This document shows, piece by piece, positions 6,616 to 14,582 of a DNA stretch of 40,478 nt. Origin of the DNA: Candidatus Fermentibacterota bacterium. Lineage in GTDB: Bacteria; Fermentibacterota; Fermentibacteria; Fermentibacterales; JCC-6. The notes beneath the pieces were generated by a model. The model was not told where the DNA came from, made no database searches, and saw only the letters and a program-made list of their open reading frames with translations. The translations under genes were made by a program, and so were the position numbers. How positions within the stretch are numbered: position 1 is the first letter of the stretch; every line of letters begins with the position of its first letter. Location: NCBI GenBank assembly GCA_030592645.1, contig JAUVIR010000030.1, forward strand, positions 1 through 40,478, read 5' to 3'.

Positions 6616-7701
6616 GTGCTGAAAAAGTTGGAAGAAGCTGGAAGAAGAGCGCTCTGTAAGCATATTCTTTCCCGATTGCAGCAGGACCCCGTACTTGCGA
6701 GGATACCGGATGATGTTAAACCCAGCCGTATACTGCTGATGAGGTGGGACGCCATCGGTGACATGATGGTCAGCCTTCCCCTCTTTCGGAAAGTGCGTGA
6801 TCTTTTTCCCGAAGCTGAAATCGGAATCGTTGTGTCACGGCGCAATCTGCCGCTTTTGAAATATGAAGATGGTTTTACAGCTATTCTCTACGACAGAAGA
6901 CCCTCTGTATACCTGCGGAGCCTGATCCTTGCAAGGCACTTTCGACCCGATGTGATCGTAGATACCAGAATGCATTACGATTCAACCACTTCGTATATTT
7001 ACGGAGTTGTGTCAGGCGCAAAATTGCGTTTGTCCGCATCAAACAGAGACAACAGACTGCCTTTTTCCGTAAGGGTTCCCATGCCTTCTGGAAAACATCA
7101 CTATGCCCATCTCACAAAGATCCTGCTTGAGGGCCTCGGAAAGGAAATCGATGACTCGGAACTGGACAGGAAACTGAGACTCTCGACGGAAGAAATCGGA
7201 TTTGCAGACTCATTCTGGAGGGAAGCCGGATTGAACCTCTGGAAAAAGGCCGTCGGTGTTAATATTTCAGCCGGTAATCCTTCGAGGGTCTGGCCTGCTG
7301 CCAAAACCGCTGAATTATGCTCATTCATCCTGAGTACTGGAAATACTCCTGTTCTGTTTTCTACACCTGCTGACAGGGATCAGGCTTTATCTATCTCCAA
7401 TGCGGTTCCCGGGGTCATCCTGATCCCCGATTGCAGTACGATACTTCATGCGGCAGCTCTTATCCGGGGTTTAAAAGCTATGGTCACACCGGATACAGCT
7501 CTTGTTCACATTGCCTCATCCTATGACGTACCTGTACTGGGACTGTTTCCACAGAGAGAAGAGCATATGCCGCTGTGGTATCCCTGGGGAGTGAAGTACG
7601 AACTTATTCGAACGAATACCCGAAGAGTCGAGGATATCGATGTTCAGGATGTTATAAATGGATATCTCAAACTTCTTGAAGGGAGTCCCTCTGATTTCTG
7701 A
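6616..7701 (+). CDS. Glycosyltransferase family 9 (heptosyltransferase-like), first copy
   Basis: 361 residues from the GTG at 6616, preceded at 6 bases by GGAAGGGG; an in-frame ATG at 6553 has no SD and may lie upstream of the transcript start. The protein has the GT9 layout. An N-terminal Rossmann domain begins with RILLMRWDAIGDMMVSLPL, in which the D-x-I/A-G-D motif is the family hallmark. A second Rossmann domain follows with GVNISAG, then TPDTALVHIASSYDVPVLGL, which binds the nucleotide-sugar (ADP-heptose in LPS enzymes), and PLWYPWG near the end. It probably adds a heptose or related sugar to the LPS core on the inner face of the membrane. A paralogue follows directly. Confidence 0.9.
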   Translation: MLKKLEEAGRRALCKHILSRLQQDPVLARIPDDVKPSRILLMRWDAIGDMMVSLPLFRKVRDLFPEAEIGIVVSRRNLPLLKYEDGFTAILYDRRPSVYLRSLILARHFRPDVIVDTRMHYDSTTSYIYGVVSGAKLRLSASNRDNRLPFSVRVPMPSGKHHYAHLTKILLEGLGKEIDDSELDRKLRLSTEEIGFADSFWREAGLNLWKKAVGVNISAGNPSRVWPAAKTAELCSFILSTGNTPVLFSTPADRDQALSISNAVPGVILIPDCSTILHAAALIRGLKAMVTPDTALVHIASSYDVPVLGLFPQREEHMPLWYPWGVKYELIRTNTRRVEDIDVQDVINGYLKLLEGSPSDF

Positions 7702-8785
7702 AACACCCGGAGTCCTGAAGAAACTGGAGATACTTGGAAGAAGAATGCTTCATCATGTCCTGTTTTCCGGGATAGGAAGAGTATCAGGATCTGTACCTGA
7801 TGATGACAGGCTTCAGCGGATACTGCTGATGAGGCAGGATAGAATAGGGGATATGATAATGACCCTGCCCCTTATCCGCCGACTGGGGGAACTCTACCCC
7901 GGTACCAGGATTGGAATAGTTGCTTCGGAATCCAATAGGATCATACTAAAATACGAGACCGGGCTTGATGTCATCACATACAGAAAGAACCCCGGAGCTT
8001 TCATTTCATCCCTGGCCCGGGCCAGGAATTTCAGCCCTGATGCAGCGGTTGATATGCATATGCACGATTCCACTACTTCATTCATATATGCAGTCACTTC
8101 AGGCGCAAGGTGGAGGCTTCATATAGACCGCGAAAACAGGCTGCCCTTCAATGTAAGGGTTAGCGCTCCCCAGGATGGGCATATCATGGATGCATTTGCC
8201 GGATTACTCTCCGGGCTTGGCAGGAAACTTGATACGGCTGGATTGAAAAGGGAGATTACCCTTTCAAATGAGGAGACCATTTTCGCAGAAACCTTCTGGA
8301 ACCGGTCAGGCATTCCGCCGGGAGACTGTGCGGCGGTTAACATATCCGCAGGAGGGGAGAACCGCCGATGGGGAGTGGACAGATATGCCCGGGTATGCGG
8401 CAGTATCCTGAAGATGGGTCTGAAGCCTCTGATACTCTTTTCCCCTCCGGATATTGAATTGGCCCGTGCGGTATTTAACCGTGAGCCCGGGGTACTCATT
8501 TCACCTGCGACACCCAGTATTCTTCACCTCGCTGCGCTCATCCGGGGTGTAACCATACTGGTAAGTCCCGATACATCGGTAATACATCTGGCGGCATCGT
8601 ACGGCATTCCGATAGTGGGGTTGTTTCTGCGGTTTAATCCGGCACTTCCAAAATGGTATCCATGGGATGTGAAGAGTGAGGTATTGACTGCATCTGATCA
8701 TATCTCCCTTGATTCTATCAGCCCTGATACGGTATCGGAAGCTGTCAGAAGGATTATTTCAGATATGGTGCATGCCGCTCTATAA
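7658..8785 (+). CDS. Glycosyltransferase family 9 (heptosyltransferase-like), second copy
   Basis: 375 residues from the ATG at 7658, which lies 44 bases inside the previous gene. Homology to the first copy only begins at GVLKKLE near residue 18, and an AGGGAG sits 5 bases before an in-frame CTG at 7691, so the real start may be that CTG. The family motifs match the first copy: RILLMRQDRIGDMIMTLPL, NISAGGE, SPDTSVIHLAASYGIPIVGL and KWYPWD. The two proteins are clearly related along their whole length, so this is an old tandem duplication that has probably split into two acceptor specificities. Likely role: a second sugar addition in LPS core or a related surface glycan. Confidence 0.9.
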   Translation: MDISNFLKGVPLISETPGVLKKLEILGRRMLHHVLFSGIGRVSGSVPDDDRLQRILLMRQDRIGDMIMTLPLIRRLGELYPGTRIGIVASESNRIILKYETGLDVITYRKNPGAFISSLARARNFSPDAAVDMHMHDSTTSFIYAVTSGARWRLHIDRENRLPFNVRVSAPQDGHIMDAFAGLLSGLGRKLDTAGLKREITLSNEETIFAETFWNRSGIPPGDCAAVNISAGGENRRWGVDRYARVCGSILKMGLKPLILFSPPDIELARAVFNREPGVLISPATPSILHLAALIRGVTILVSPDTSVIHLAASYGIPIVGLFLRFNPALPKWYPWDVKSEVLTASDHISLDSISPDTVSEAVRRIISDMVHAAL

Positions 8786-8794
8786 CCGGCTCTT

Positions 8795-10159
8795 TCAGTA
8801 TGCCCCGGAGCCGCTCACAACTGCAGAAGGGGTAAGTATCAGAATGGCCAGATCCATCCATATTGACCAGTTATCAACGTAGTAGAGATCCAGTTTTACC
8901 ATCTCATCGAAGCCGAGATTGCTTCTTCCTGATATCTGCCATACTCCTGTGACTCCCGGAATTGTATGAAGTCTTTTGAAATCTCTTCTGCTGTATTCTT
9001 CCACTTCTTCGGCGAGGGGCGGGCGCGGGCCGACCAGACTCATTTTCCCGGTAAAAACATTGAACAGCTGTGGAAGTTCGTCTATAGACCACCTTCTGAT
9101 AAATTTTCCTGCTTTCGTTATTCGCGGGTCGTTTCTGATTTTAAACAATGGTCCTGCCGATTCATTCTGTTCTGACAGTGACGACTTTTCATCGTGAGCA
9201 CCTGGACGCATAGACCGGAATTTCAGCATCCGGAACGGTTTGTTGTTCTTTCCCAGTCTTGTCTGTTTGTAGAATACGGGAAAACCGGAGTCAACAACGA
9301 TCACAAGTGCGCTCAGGATGAATACAGGGGAGAGGATGATAATTAAGAACACTGAGAGAATAATGTCTGTTGTTCGTTTAATCAGCAATCCCCACCCGGA
9401 GAGTGGAGGAGGGACGGATTCAATCAGGGTTGTTCCCCCCATATGTGCAACCCTGGCTGTAAGGCTGACAATAGCGAACACATCTGCTGCGATCTTGTAC
9501 TGAACTCCGAGTTTTTCACAGCCTAGAATCACCGAGGAGAGTTTTTCTGATGGTATTGAATGGCTGGCTACAACCAGCTCCTGGATATTTCTGTCCCTTA
9601 TCATGGATGAAATTTCATCAGATGATGTGTCAGGATCAATGTAATCAACAACGAAGTAGGGCAGCTGCGCCCTGTTTTCCATGAAGACCCCCAGCTGCCT
9701 GGCTTGATCTGATGTACCGAGAATGAGAACTCTTGCAGGGCTGCCCCTTTTGCTGCTGCTCTTTCTGAACAACGAGTGCCAGTAACTGAGAAGCAGAGCT
9801 GAAGCAGGAAAGGTGAAGATCAGAACAAATCTGGAAAAAAGCAGTTGTCTTGTAATGAAAGTCATGGCAAACGTGAACAGTACAGCCATGAGAGCACCTC
9901 TGATTATACCTGCTACTTCTTCTATCATTCCCAGACCGAATTCCGGTTTGTATACACCGAATACCGCCATGATAGTAACCTGTACAGATCCGAGAACAAG
10001 ACCGCTGAGAAAATAATGGTAAATGGAGAGTCTGAAATCGGATCCCATGATATCAATGAGAAGCGAATGTCTCAGCCAGAATCCCCCCATGAATATCAGC
10101 GTGATCAAAACCAGATCGGTAACAGGGAGCAACCAGAGTAGATTGCGTTGTTTCTTCAA
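8795..10159 (-). CDS. Polyprenyl-phosphate sugar-1-phosphate transferase (WbaP/EpsB type)
   Basis: 454 residues. Four N-terminal membrane helices (about 1-125) lead to a CoA-binding-like Rossmann domain, with ARVLILGTSDQARQL near 143-157. A fifth hydrophobic hairpin (DIILSVFLIIILSPVFILSA) follows, then the C-terminal catalytic domain. The catalytic part has the family motifs KQTRLGKNNKPFRMLKFRSM, the aspartate in WSIDELPQL, SLVGPRPP and PGVTGVWQISGR. These enzymes load the first sugar phosphate onto undecaprenyl phosphate at the inner membrane to start O-antigen or exopolysaccharide repeat synthesis. The gene lies 3 bases after a GT2 gene in a two-gene leftward unit and converges on the GT9 pair with only 9 bases between. 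Confidence 0.93.
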   Translation of the reverse strand: MKKQRNLLWLLPVTDLVLITLIFMGGFWLRHSLLIDIMGSDFRLSIYHYFLSGLVLGSVQVTIMAVFGVYKPEFGLGMIEEVAGIIRGALMAVLFTFAMTFITRQLLFSRFVLIFTFPASALLLSYWHSLFRKSSSKRGSPARVLILGTSDQARQLGVFMENRAQLPYFVVDYIDPDTSSDEISSMIRDRNIQELVVASHSIPSEKLSSVILGCEKLGVQYKIAADVFAIVSLTARVAHMGGTTLIESVPPPLSGWGLLIKRTTDIILSVFLIIILSPVFILSALVIVVDSGFPVFYKQTRLGKNNKPFRMLKFRSMRPGAHDEKSSLSEQNESAGPLFKIRNDPRITKAGKFIRRWSIDELPQLFNVFTGKMSLVGPRPPLAEEVEEYSRRDFKRLHTIPGVTGVWQISGRSNLGFDEMVKLDLYYVDNWSIWMDLAILILTPSAVVSGSGAY

Positions 10160-10162
10160 ATG

Positions 10163-10972
10163 TCAGTCCTTCGTGAGGGCTTTATCGCATTTACCTATCA
10201 TGGCACAGGGATATTCACTGAAAAATCTAACCATACTTTTCAAATGCAACCAGAGAGCTTTGACGGAACCGCCTGCGCTTTCGCGTCTGTTCTCATGCCG
10301 GATAACCGCTTCGGGAACGAACCAGACATCCATTCCAGCTTTTTTAGCGCGCATGCACCATTGGACATCCTCAAAATACAGGAAGTATTTCTCTGACATC
10401 AATCCGACCTTCTCCCTTCCGATCGGAGTAAGCCACAATGCAGCCCCTACAAGCCAGTCCACTATGGACGGGTCTTCCGCAGTGACTGGATTGAGATGCT
10501 TCTGAAGATGCTTTTGAGATCCCGGCAGCTTCCCGAGCGGTGTCCTCCGAAGAACAATATCAAGCAATGTAGGATAAGTACGCGCAGTGGAGTGTGCAGT
10601 ACCGCCCGGAGCCAGCATCAAAGGACCGAGAAGAGCTGCATTCGGATGATTCATCTGGAAATCCATCAGGGTTTGAAGAGCACCGGGAAGTATTACTGTA
10701 TCCGGATTCAGAAACAGTATGCTGTTTCCCGAAGTCGAAGCGGCACCGATATTGTTAGCCCGTGCAAGGCCCAGGTTCGAAGGACAGGATATCAGCGTAA
10801 CCTGACTGTACCCTGCTGCAATTTTCGAGGAGTTATCAAGCGATGCGTTATCAACCACAATTATCTCGCGTGGGGACTCAGTAATATCAAGTTTTATCAG
10901 AGATTCAATAGTATCCCCGAGAGTTGCGGCACTGTTGAATGTTGTTATAACTACCGAAAGATCAAGTGGCAT
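10163..10972 (-). CDS. Family 2 glycosyltransferase (WbbL/rhamnosyltransferase-like)
   Basis: 269 residues with a GT-A fold of family 2. The N-terminus LSVVITTFNSAATL binds the nucleotide, EIIVVDNASLDNS carries the first acidic pair, and SNLGLARANNIGA is typical of the WbbL/RfbN branch. The metal-binding DxD-like motif is FLNPDTVI. Later, GAALWLTPI and YFLYFEDVQWCMRAKKAG carry the E-D acidic motif of this branch. It probably extends the lipid-linked glycan begun by the sugar-1-phosphate transferase encoded 3 bases downstream. It is soluble or peripheral; no membrane helix is seen. The exact sugar cannot be told from sequence. Confidence 0.92.
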   Translation of the reverse strand: MPLDLSVVITTFNSAATLGDTIESLIKLDITESPREIIVVDNASLDNSSKIAAGYSQVTLISCPSNLGLARANNIGAASTSGNSILFLNPDTVILPGALQTLMDFQMNHPNAALLGPLMLAPGGTAHSTARTYPTLLDIVLRRTPLGKLPGSQKHLQKHLNPVTAEDPSIVDWLVGAALWLTPIGREKVGLMSEKYFLYFEDVQWCMRAKKAGMDVWFVPEAVIRHENRRESAGGSVKALWLHLKSMVRFFSEYPCAMIGKCDKALTKD

Positions 10973-10986
10973 AATACTTTATCTGT

Positions 10987-11018
10987 AAAAACGGGAGGCG
11001 GTAGTGAAACCGCCTCCC
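10987..11018 (-). terminator. Rho-independent terminator of the HU gene
   Basis: A perfect 9-bp GC-rich stem (10993-11001 with 11010-11018) and an 8-base loop are followed on the minus strand by GTTTTT. It lies 15 bases beyond the HU stop codon and just before the start of the GT2 gene, so it separates the two transcripts. Confidence 0.88.
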
Positions 11019-11032
11019 TGAAATGATGATCC

Positions 11033-11305
11033 CTAAAGAACGGCGTCTTTAAGACCTTTTCCGGCCTTGAATTTTGGTACATTCTTTGCAGGATAGTTAA
11101 TCTTATCTGTGCTTCCCGGTTTCACACCAGTTCTGGCCTGGCGATGCTTCACGGAGAATGTTCCGAAACCTACAAGACTGACCTTGTCGCCCTTGCTGAG
11201 AGAGTTCTTGATTCCATCGAGAATTGCATCTACTGCAACACCCGCTTGTTTCTTTGTGATTTCAGCATTATCGGCAACGTGCGCTATCAAATCTTTTTTA
11301 GTCAC
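11033..11305 (-). CDS. HU-family DNA-binding protein
   Basis: 90 residues from the GTG at 11305, the normal HU length. A longer reading from 11326 only adds translated SD sequence (GGAGGGGGTG lies 5 bases before the GTG). Visible HU features are the N-terminal helices (TKKDLIAHVA), the dimer core with LSKGDKVSLVGFGTF, and the DNA-intercalating arm around RQARTGVKPGS, in which the usual N-P at the arm tip is replaced by K-P, followed by KFKAGKGLKDAV. HU bends and compacts DNA and helps many promoters and recombination events. The gene is monocistronic with its own promoter candidate and terminator. Confidence 0.95.
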   Translation of the reverse strand: MTKKDLIAHVADNAEITKKQAGVAVDAILDGIKNSLSKGDKVSLVGFGTFSVKHRQARTGVKPGSTDKINYPAKNVPKFKAGKGLKDAVL

Positions 11306-11338
11306 TTGTTCACCCCCTCCCATCAACTATAATGTAAA

Positions 11339-11365
11339 GCTATAAGGTGAAAAACTGAATGTCAA
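11339..11365 (-). promoter_or_regulatory. Promoter candidate for the HU gene
   Basis: On the minus strand a perfect TTGACA (11365-11360) is followed after a short 15-base spacer by TATAGC (11344-11339). The surrounding 11327-11490 region is strongly AT-rich. The short spacer lowers confidence. Confidence 0.4.
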
Positions 11366-11490
11366 CCCCTGAAAATAATTATAATTCTGTCATATATGAA
11401 GCTATACCGATGATTGTGATTCAAATGGGAGGTGAAATTATATTTATAATACACATAAATACGCATATTAATTAATGAATGAGATATAAA

Positions 11491-13683
11491 TCAGAAATTA
11501 CTTACATGCTGTTCAATTTTTATGTCCGGAATGTCTATTATGTTGATCTTGAAATAGAATCCGCTGTCCACATCGGAAATATGTCTGACGAATACTGCTT
11601 CCCAGCAGTGAAGGTTGCGGCGAAGCGTGTAACTCTGGTTGATGAAACCCTCGCCAAGCATATCGTAGTAGGCGTTGTATTCAAGAGACCATCCCGGAGT
11701 AAGATCCAGCGAGGCGGAAAAGCGGAGCTTACTGATACTCCCGGTACCTTCAAGCCCATGCCTGTAGTAATGAGAGACTACCATCCTGATGGGCATACCG
11801 GGTCTGGTAGTGCCCGAATCGGGAAGAAGGGTTCTGTCGTACCCGGAAAGTCGAAGGGAGGATGATACGGATAGATTGGTGAGCTTATTCTCGTAAAGGT
11901 CCCAGCTTCCATTACCCGTAATACCGAACCGGGAAGAGGGAGAAATATCAAGGGTTGCAGAAAGGGGAGAAAATGGTGTTACACTATCCTCGAGGTTAAC
12001 TGATGTGGAAAGATGAAGTGAAGCGATATCGAAACGCGTGATTCTATCTCTCTCCGACATTTTTCCCTCCAGCCTGTTCCGAAGGCTGAACGAGATGGTT
12101 CGACTTGATGATGGAAGTCCGAAATCGGAGAAGACATAATACTCAGATCCCGCTGAATCGGAATTCATCAGGCCGCTGCTGTTCAGATACCGGTTTGGTG
12201 CCCACCCGAAGGAGACAGCGGGAGTAATTGTGTGCCGGAGAGAATTCAGACCGAAGACTCTTGTACTGAAGATGCCGTAGATATCAGTTGAAACCGATAT
12301 ATTCGCAGAAGCATGCAGCCACCATGGGTAATTCTCATCGTTCCTGTCACGGTCGTATACGGTTCCCCTTGCATGAATGGAAGGTGCTATCGAAAGCCAG
12401 CCCCATAATCTGCTGGATCCTGTCAGCCCTGAAGTCAGCTTCAGAGCTGAATTTGTGGCCCTTGACTCTTCCATTCTCCTGTCCCTTGAAAGGTAGTGCG
12501 CGTTTGCATTCCAGTAGATGGAGTGCCACGGGCGGATCATCGAGGGGTCTGAAGGAGCTCTGAAAAGGGGTGATGAGGGGAGTGAAAGCCTGATGTCAGG
12601 AAGCTCCTGATTTGATTCAACCTCTCGCGGAATAGTGTCAGGATCAGTATTGAGGTAACTTGTCCGATCAAACGCCGCCTGGAAACTCATTCTGCCTAAG
12701 TATCTGTTTACGCTGATCCAGGAATGCAGCTCTCCTGTCATACGATCCTCGGGGTTCTGCTGCGTTTCTTCAAGGTAGGATTTATCACTTAGAAACTCAC
12801 CCTGAACCCTGACCGTTGTCCCGTCCGGGAAATCATGCAGGTGATTCCCGAATACCATCCATCTGTCCCGGTGGGAGAGGAATTCTCTTCTCCATTCGGT
12901 CCGGAGGTTTCCATTGCATAAGTACCTTACCCTGTGTCTCTCCTCGGCTGCCAGTACGAACCTGGTCTTCTCCATTATATCTGCGTGTACCCACAGATCA
13001 GCGTAATCGGAAAAAACAAAGTAGTAGCCGAATTCTCTTAGATACCTGCCGTCCCTTGAAGTCTGTCCGAATTTTGGCATAGTGAATCCGGGCTGCCGTC
13101 CCCGTCTTATCGGGAAAACCCAGTATGGAAAATAGAGAACAGGCGTATCTTCAACGTACAGGTACACCGGTCTGGCAACAGCTTTATCATCAGGGAAAAC
13201 CTTCATTACGGGACAATAGAAATAGTAATGGATGCTGTCTTCATCGCATGTTGTGAATCTTGCATCGACTATGTTGAATTCGTTGCGGCCGATTCTGGTG
13301 ATCGTTGAACCGGTATAGAAACCGAATTCGTACTGCGAAGCCGCATCTATTATGCGCCCTTTTCTGGTTGCAATACTGTATATCATCCCGTTGCCGAACA
13401 CTGCTTCTCCGCGATCCAGCAATTCGGATTCACCGCTGGCAGTGATTATCTCATCCTCTGCGGAGTATTTGACGGTATCCGATCTCAAGGTCATATCCCG
13501 ATAATCAAGGCTTGCAGAGCCGATCAGTATCAGATCTCCGGTATCCGGATAGAAAAGCATCGAATCGGCAGAATAGGCAATTGTTTCAAGTCTCTCCGCG
13601 CTAAGCGTTGAATCCCTTGAAATACTGTCAGGCTCTGCAGGATCTGCTGCAAAAAGTGTCATTAGAACAAGGAAAAATGTCAT
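11491..13683 (-). CDS. lptD: LPS-assembly outer-membrane protein LptD
   Basis: 730 residues from the ATG at 13683, which overlaps the stop of the ROK gene by 4 bases (ATGA) and begins a signal peptide (MTFFLVLMTLFAADP). A longer frame from 13773 is only the out-of-frame end of the ROK gene. Residues ~35-120 form the LptA/OstA-like beta-taco domain (YSADSMLFYPDTGDLILIGS). Then comes the LptD body with YFPYWVFPIRRGRQPGF, which is highly typical (in E. coli LptD: P-x-x-x-F-P-I), and a long C-terminal barrel rich in S, Y and R. It inserts LPS into the outer leaflet together with LptE. The conserved disulfide cysteines of proteobacterial LptD are not obvious. It is the last gene in a leftward envelope block. 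Confidence 0.9.
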   Translation of the reverse strand: MTFFLVLMTLFAADPAEPDSISRDSTLSAERLETIAYSADSMLFYPDTGDLILIGSASLDYRDMTLRSDTVKYSAEDEIITASGESELLDRGEAVFGNGMIYSIATRKGRIIDAASQYEFGFYTGSTITRIGRNEFNIVDARFTTCDEDSIHYYFYCPVMKVFPDDKAVARPVYLYVEDTPVLYFPYWVFPIRRGRQPGFTMPKFGQTSRDGRYLREFGYYFVFSDYADLWVHADIMEKTRFVLAAEERHRVRYLCNGNLRTEWRREFLSHRDRWMVFGNHLHDFPDGTTVRVQGEFLSDKSYLEETQQNPEDRMTGELHSWISVNRYLGRMSFQAAFDRTSYLNTDPDTIPREVESNQELPDIRLSLPSSPLFRAPSDPSMIRPWHSIYWNANAHYLSRDRRMEESRATNSALKLTSGLTGSSRLWGWLSIAPSIHARGTVYDRDRNDENYPWWLHASANISVSTDIYGIFSTRVFGLNSLRHTITPAVSFGWAPNRYLNSSGLMNSDSAGSEYYVFSDFGLPSSSRTISFSLRNRLEGKMSERDRITRFDIASLHLSTSVNLEDSVTPFSPLSATLDISPSSRFGITGNGSWDLYENKLTNLSVSSSLRLSGYDRTLLPDSGTTRPGMPIRMVVSHYYRHGLEGTGSISKLRFSASLDLTPGWSLEYNAYYDMLGEGFINQSYTLRRNLHCWEAVFVRHISDVDSGFYFKINIIDIPDIKIEQHVSNF

Positions 13684-14582
13684 ACGGCTCTGTTTCTTCC
13701 TATGATAGCAGCCCCTTCCGCTCCCGCGTCGGAACCAGACGGCAGTACATTCACATTCCACGCGTAGCGGCATCTCCTCCCGAACTCCGATTCAGCATGC
13801 TCTAAGAAGAAATCGCTCGCGCCCACAAGACCGCCGGCAAGATATATACCCTCCGGACTGAAGCAGTGGTAAAGGTTGACAATACCAATACCGAGCCAGG
13901 TTCCGAATTCCTCGAATGCTCTGAGGGCCGTGTGCCGGTTCATGGAAGCGTGGTGAGCTATCTCCTTTGGAGAAGTGTAAATGATTTCACCACTATAGTC
14001 TCTGTAGTAATTGCTCAGGGCTTCGGACGCGGCATATCTCTCCCAGCATCCTGTTGACCCGCACAGGCATTTCCTTCCGGATGCCTCTACAGTCATGTGA
14101 CCGAATTCACCGGCGTATCCCGTTCCGTAAAGAATAGTGCCGTCTTGCACTATCGTTCCACCGATGCCGGTTCCGAGAGTTATCATCAGCCAGAGGCCGG
14201 AATCGGGTATGCTGGAGGACTCGATGGCCTGCAGCGCGAAGGCGTTGCAATCGTTATCTATTGCTACTGGACAGTTGAGCAGAGTTGAAAGATTGCGGCG
14301 GATAGGGTAATCCATCCATCCCGGAAGGTTAGGGGAAGAGACAAGCACTCCTTCTGATCTGTCTACAAGGCCGGCAATACCAACGCCTGCTGAACATGGA
14401 GCATCATCAGCTTCGTTGATCGTCCTGCATACCTTTTTCAGGAGGGAATCCGGCCCTGCTGCGGGATCTGTTTTCAGTGCAGCCGCTACAGCGAATCCAT
14501 CCGGTTTCAGATAACCTAGAATTGTCGTTGTTCCGCCTATATCAATTCCCCAGTGCATTCCGCTGCGGGGCTGATTATTCAA
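13680..14582 (-). CDS. ROK-family sugar kinase
   Basis: 300 residues from a TTG at 14582 that overlaps the previous gene by 8 bases and has GGAG upstream; an ATG at 14558 giving MHWGIDIGGT is an alternative and matches the usual family start closely. The ATP-binding loop DIGGTTT, the catalytic aspartate in AIDNDCNAF (about residue 110) and the second phosphate loop TLGTGIGGTIV are all present. The ROK zinc motif is complete: H162 and the cysteines of CLCGSTGC (172, 174, 179). Family members phosphorylate glucose, N-acetylglucosamine or N-acetylmannosamine. Lying between an LpoA-like gene and lptD, it may feed amino sugars to wall or LPS synthesis, but that is inference. Confidence 0.93.
   Translation of the reverse strand: MNNQPRSGMHWGIDIGGTTTILGYLKPDGFAVAAALKTDPAAGPDSLLKKVCRTINEADDAPCSAGVGIAGLVDRSEGVLVSSPNLPGWMDYPIRRNLSTLLNCPVAIDNDCNAFALQAIESSSIPDSGLWLMITLGTGIGGTIVQDGTILYGTGYAGEFGHMTVEASGRKCLCGSTGCWERYAASEALSNYYRDYSGEIIYTSPKEIAHHASMNRHTALRAFEEFGTWLGIGIVNLYHCFSPEGIYLAGGLVGASDFFLEHAESEFGRRCRYAWNVNVLPSGSDAGAEGAAIIGRNRAV

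Noticed and set aside
13684..13773. Extended N-terminus of LptD from 13773
   Set aside because: The extension is arginine- and cysteine-rich, overlaps the ROK gene out of frame and precedes a proper signal peptide beginning at 13683.
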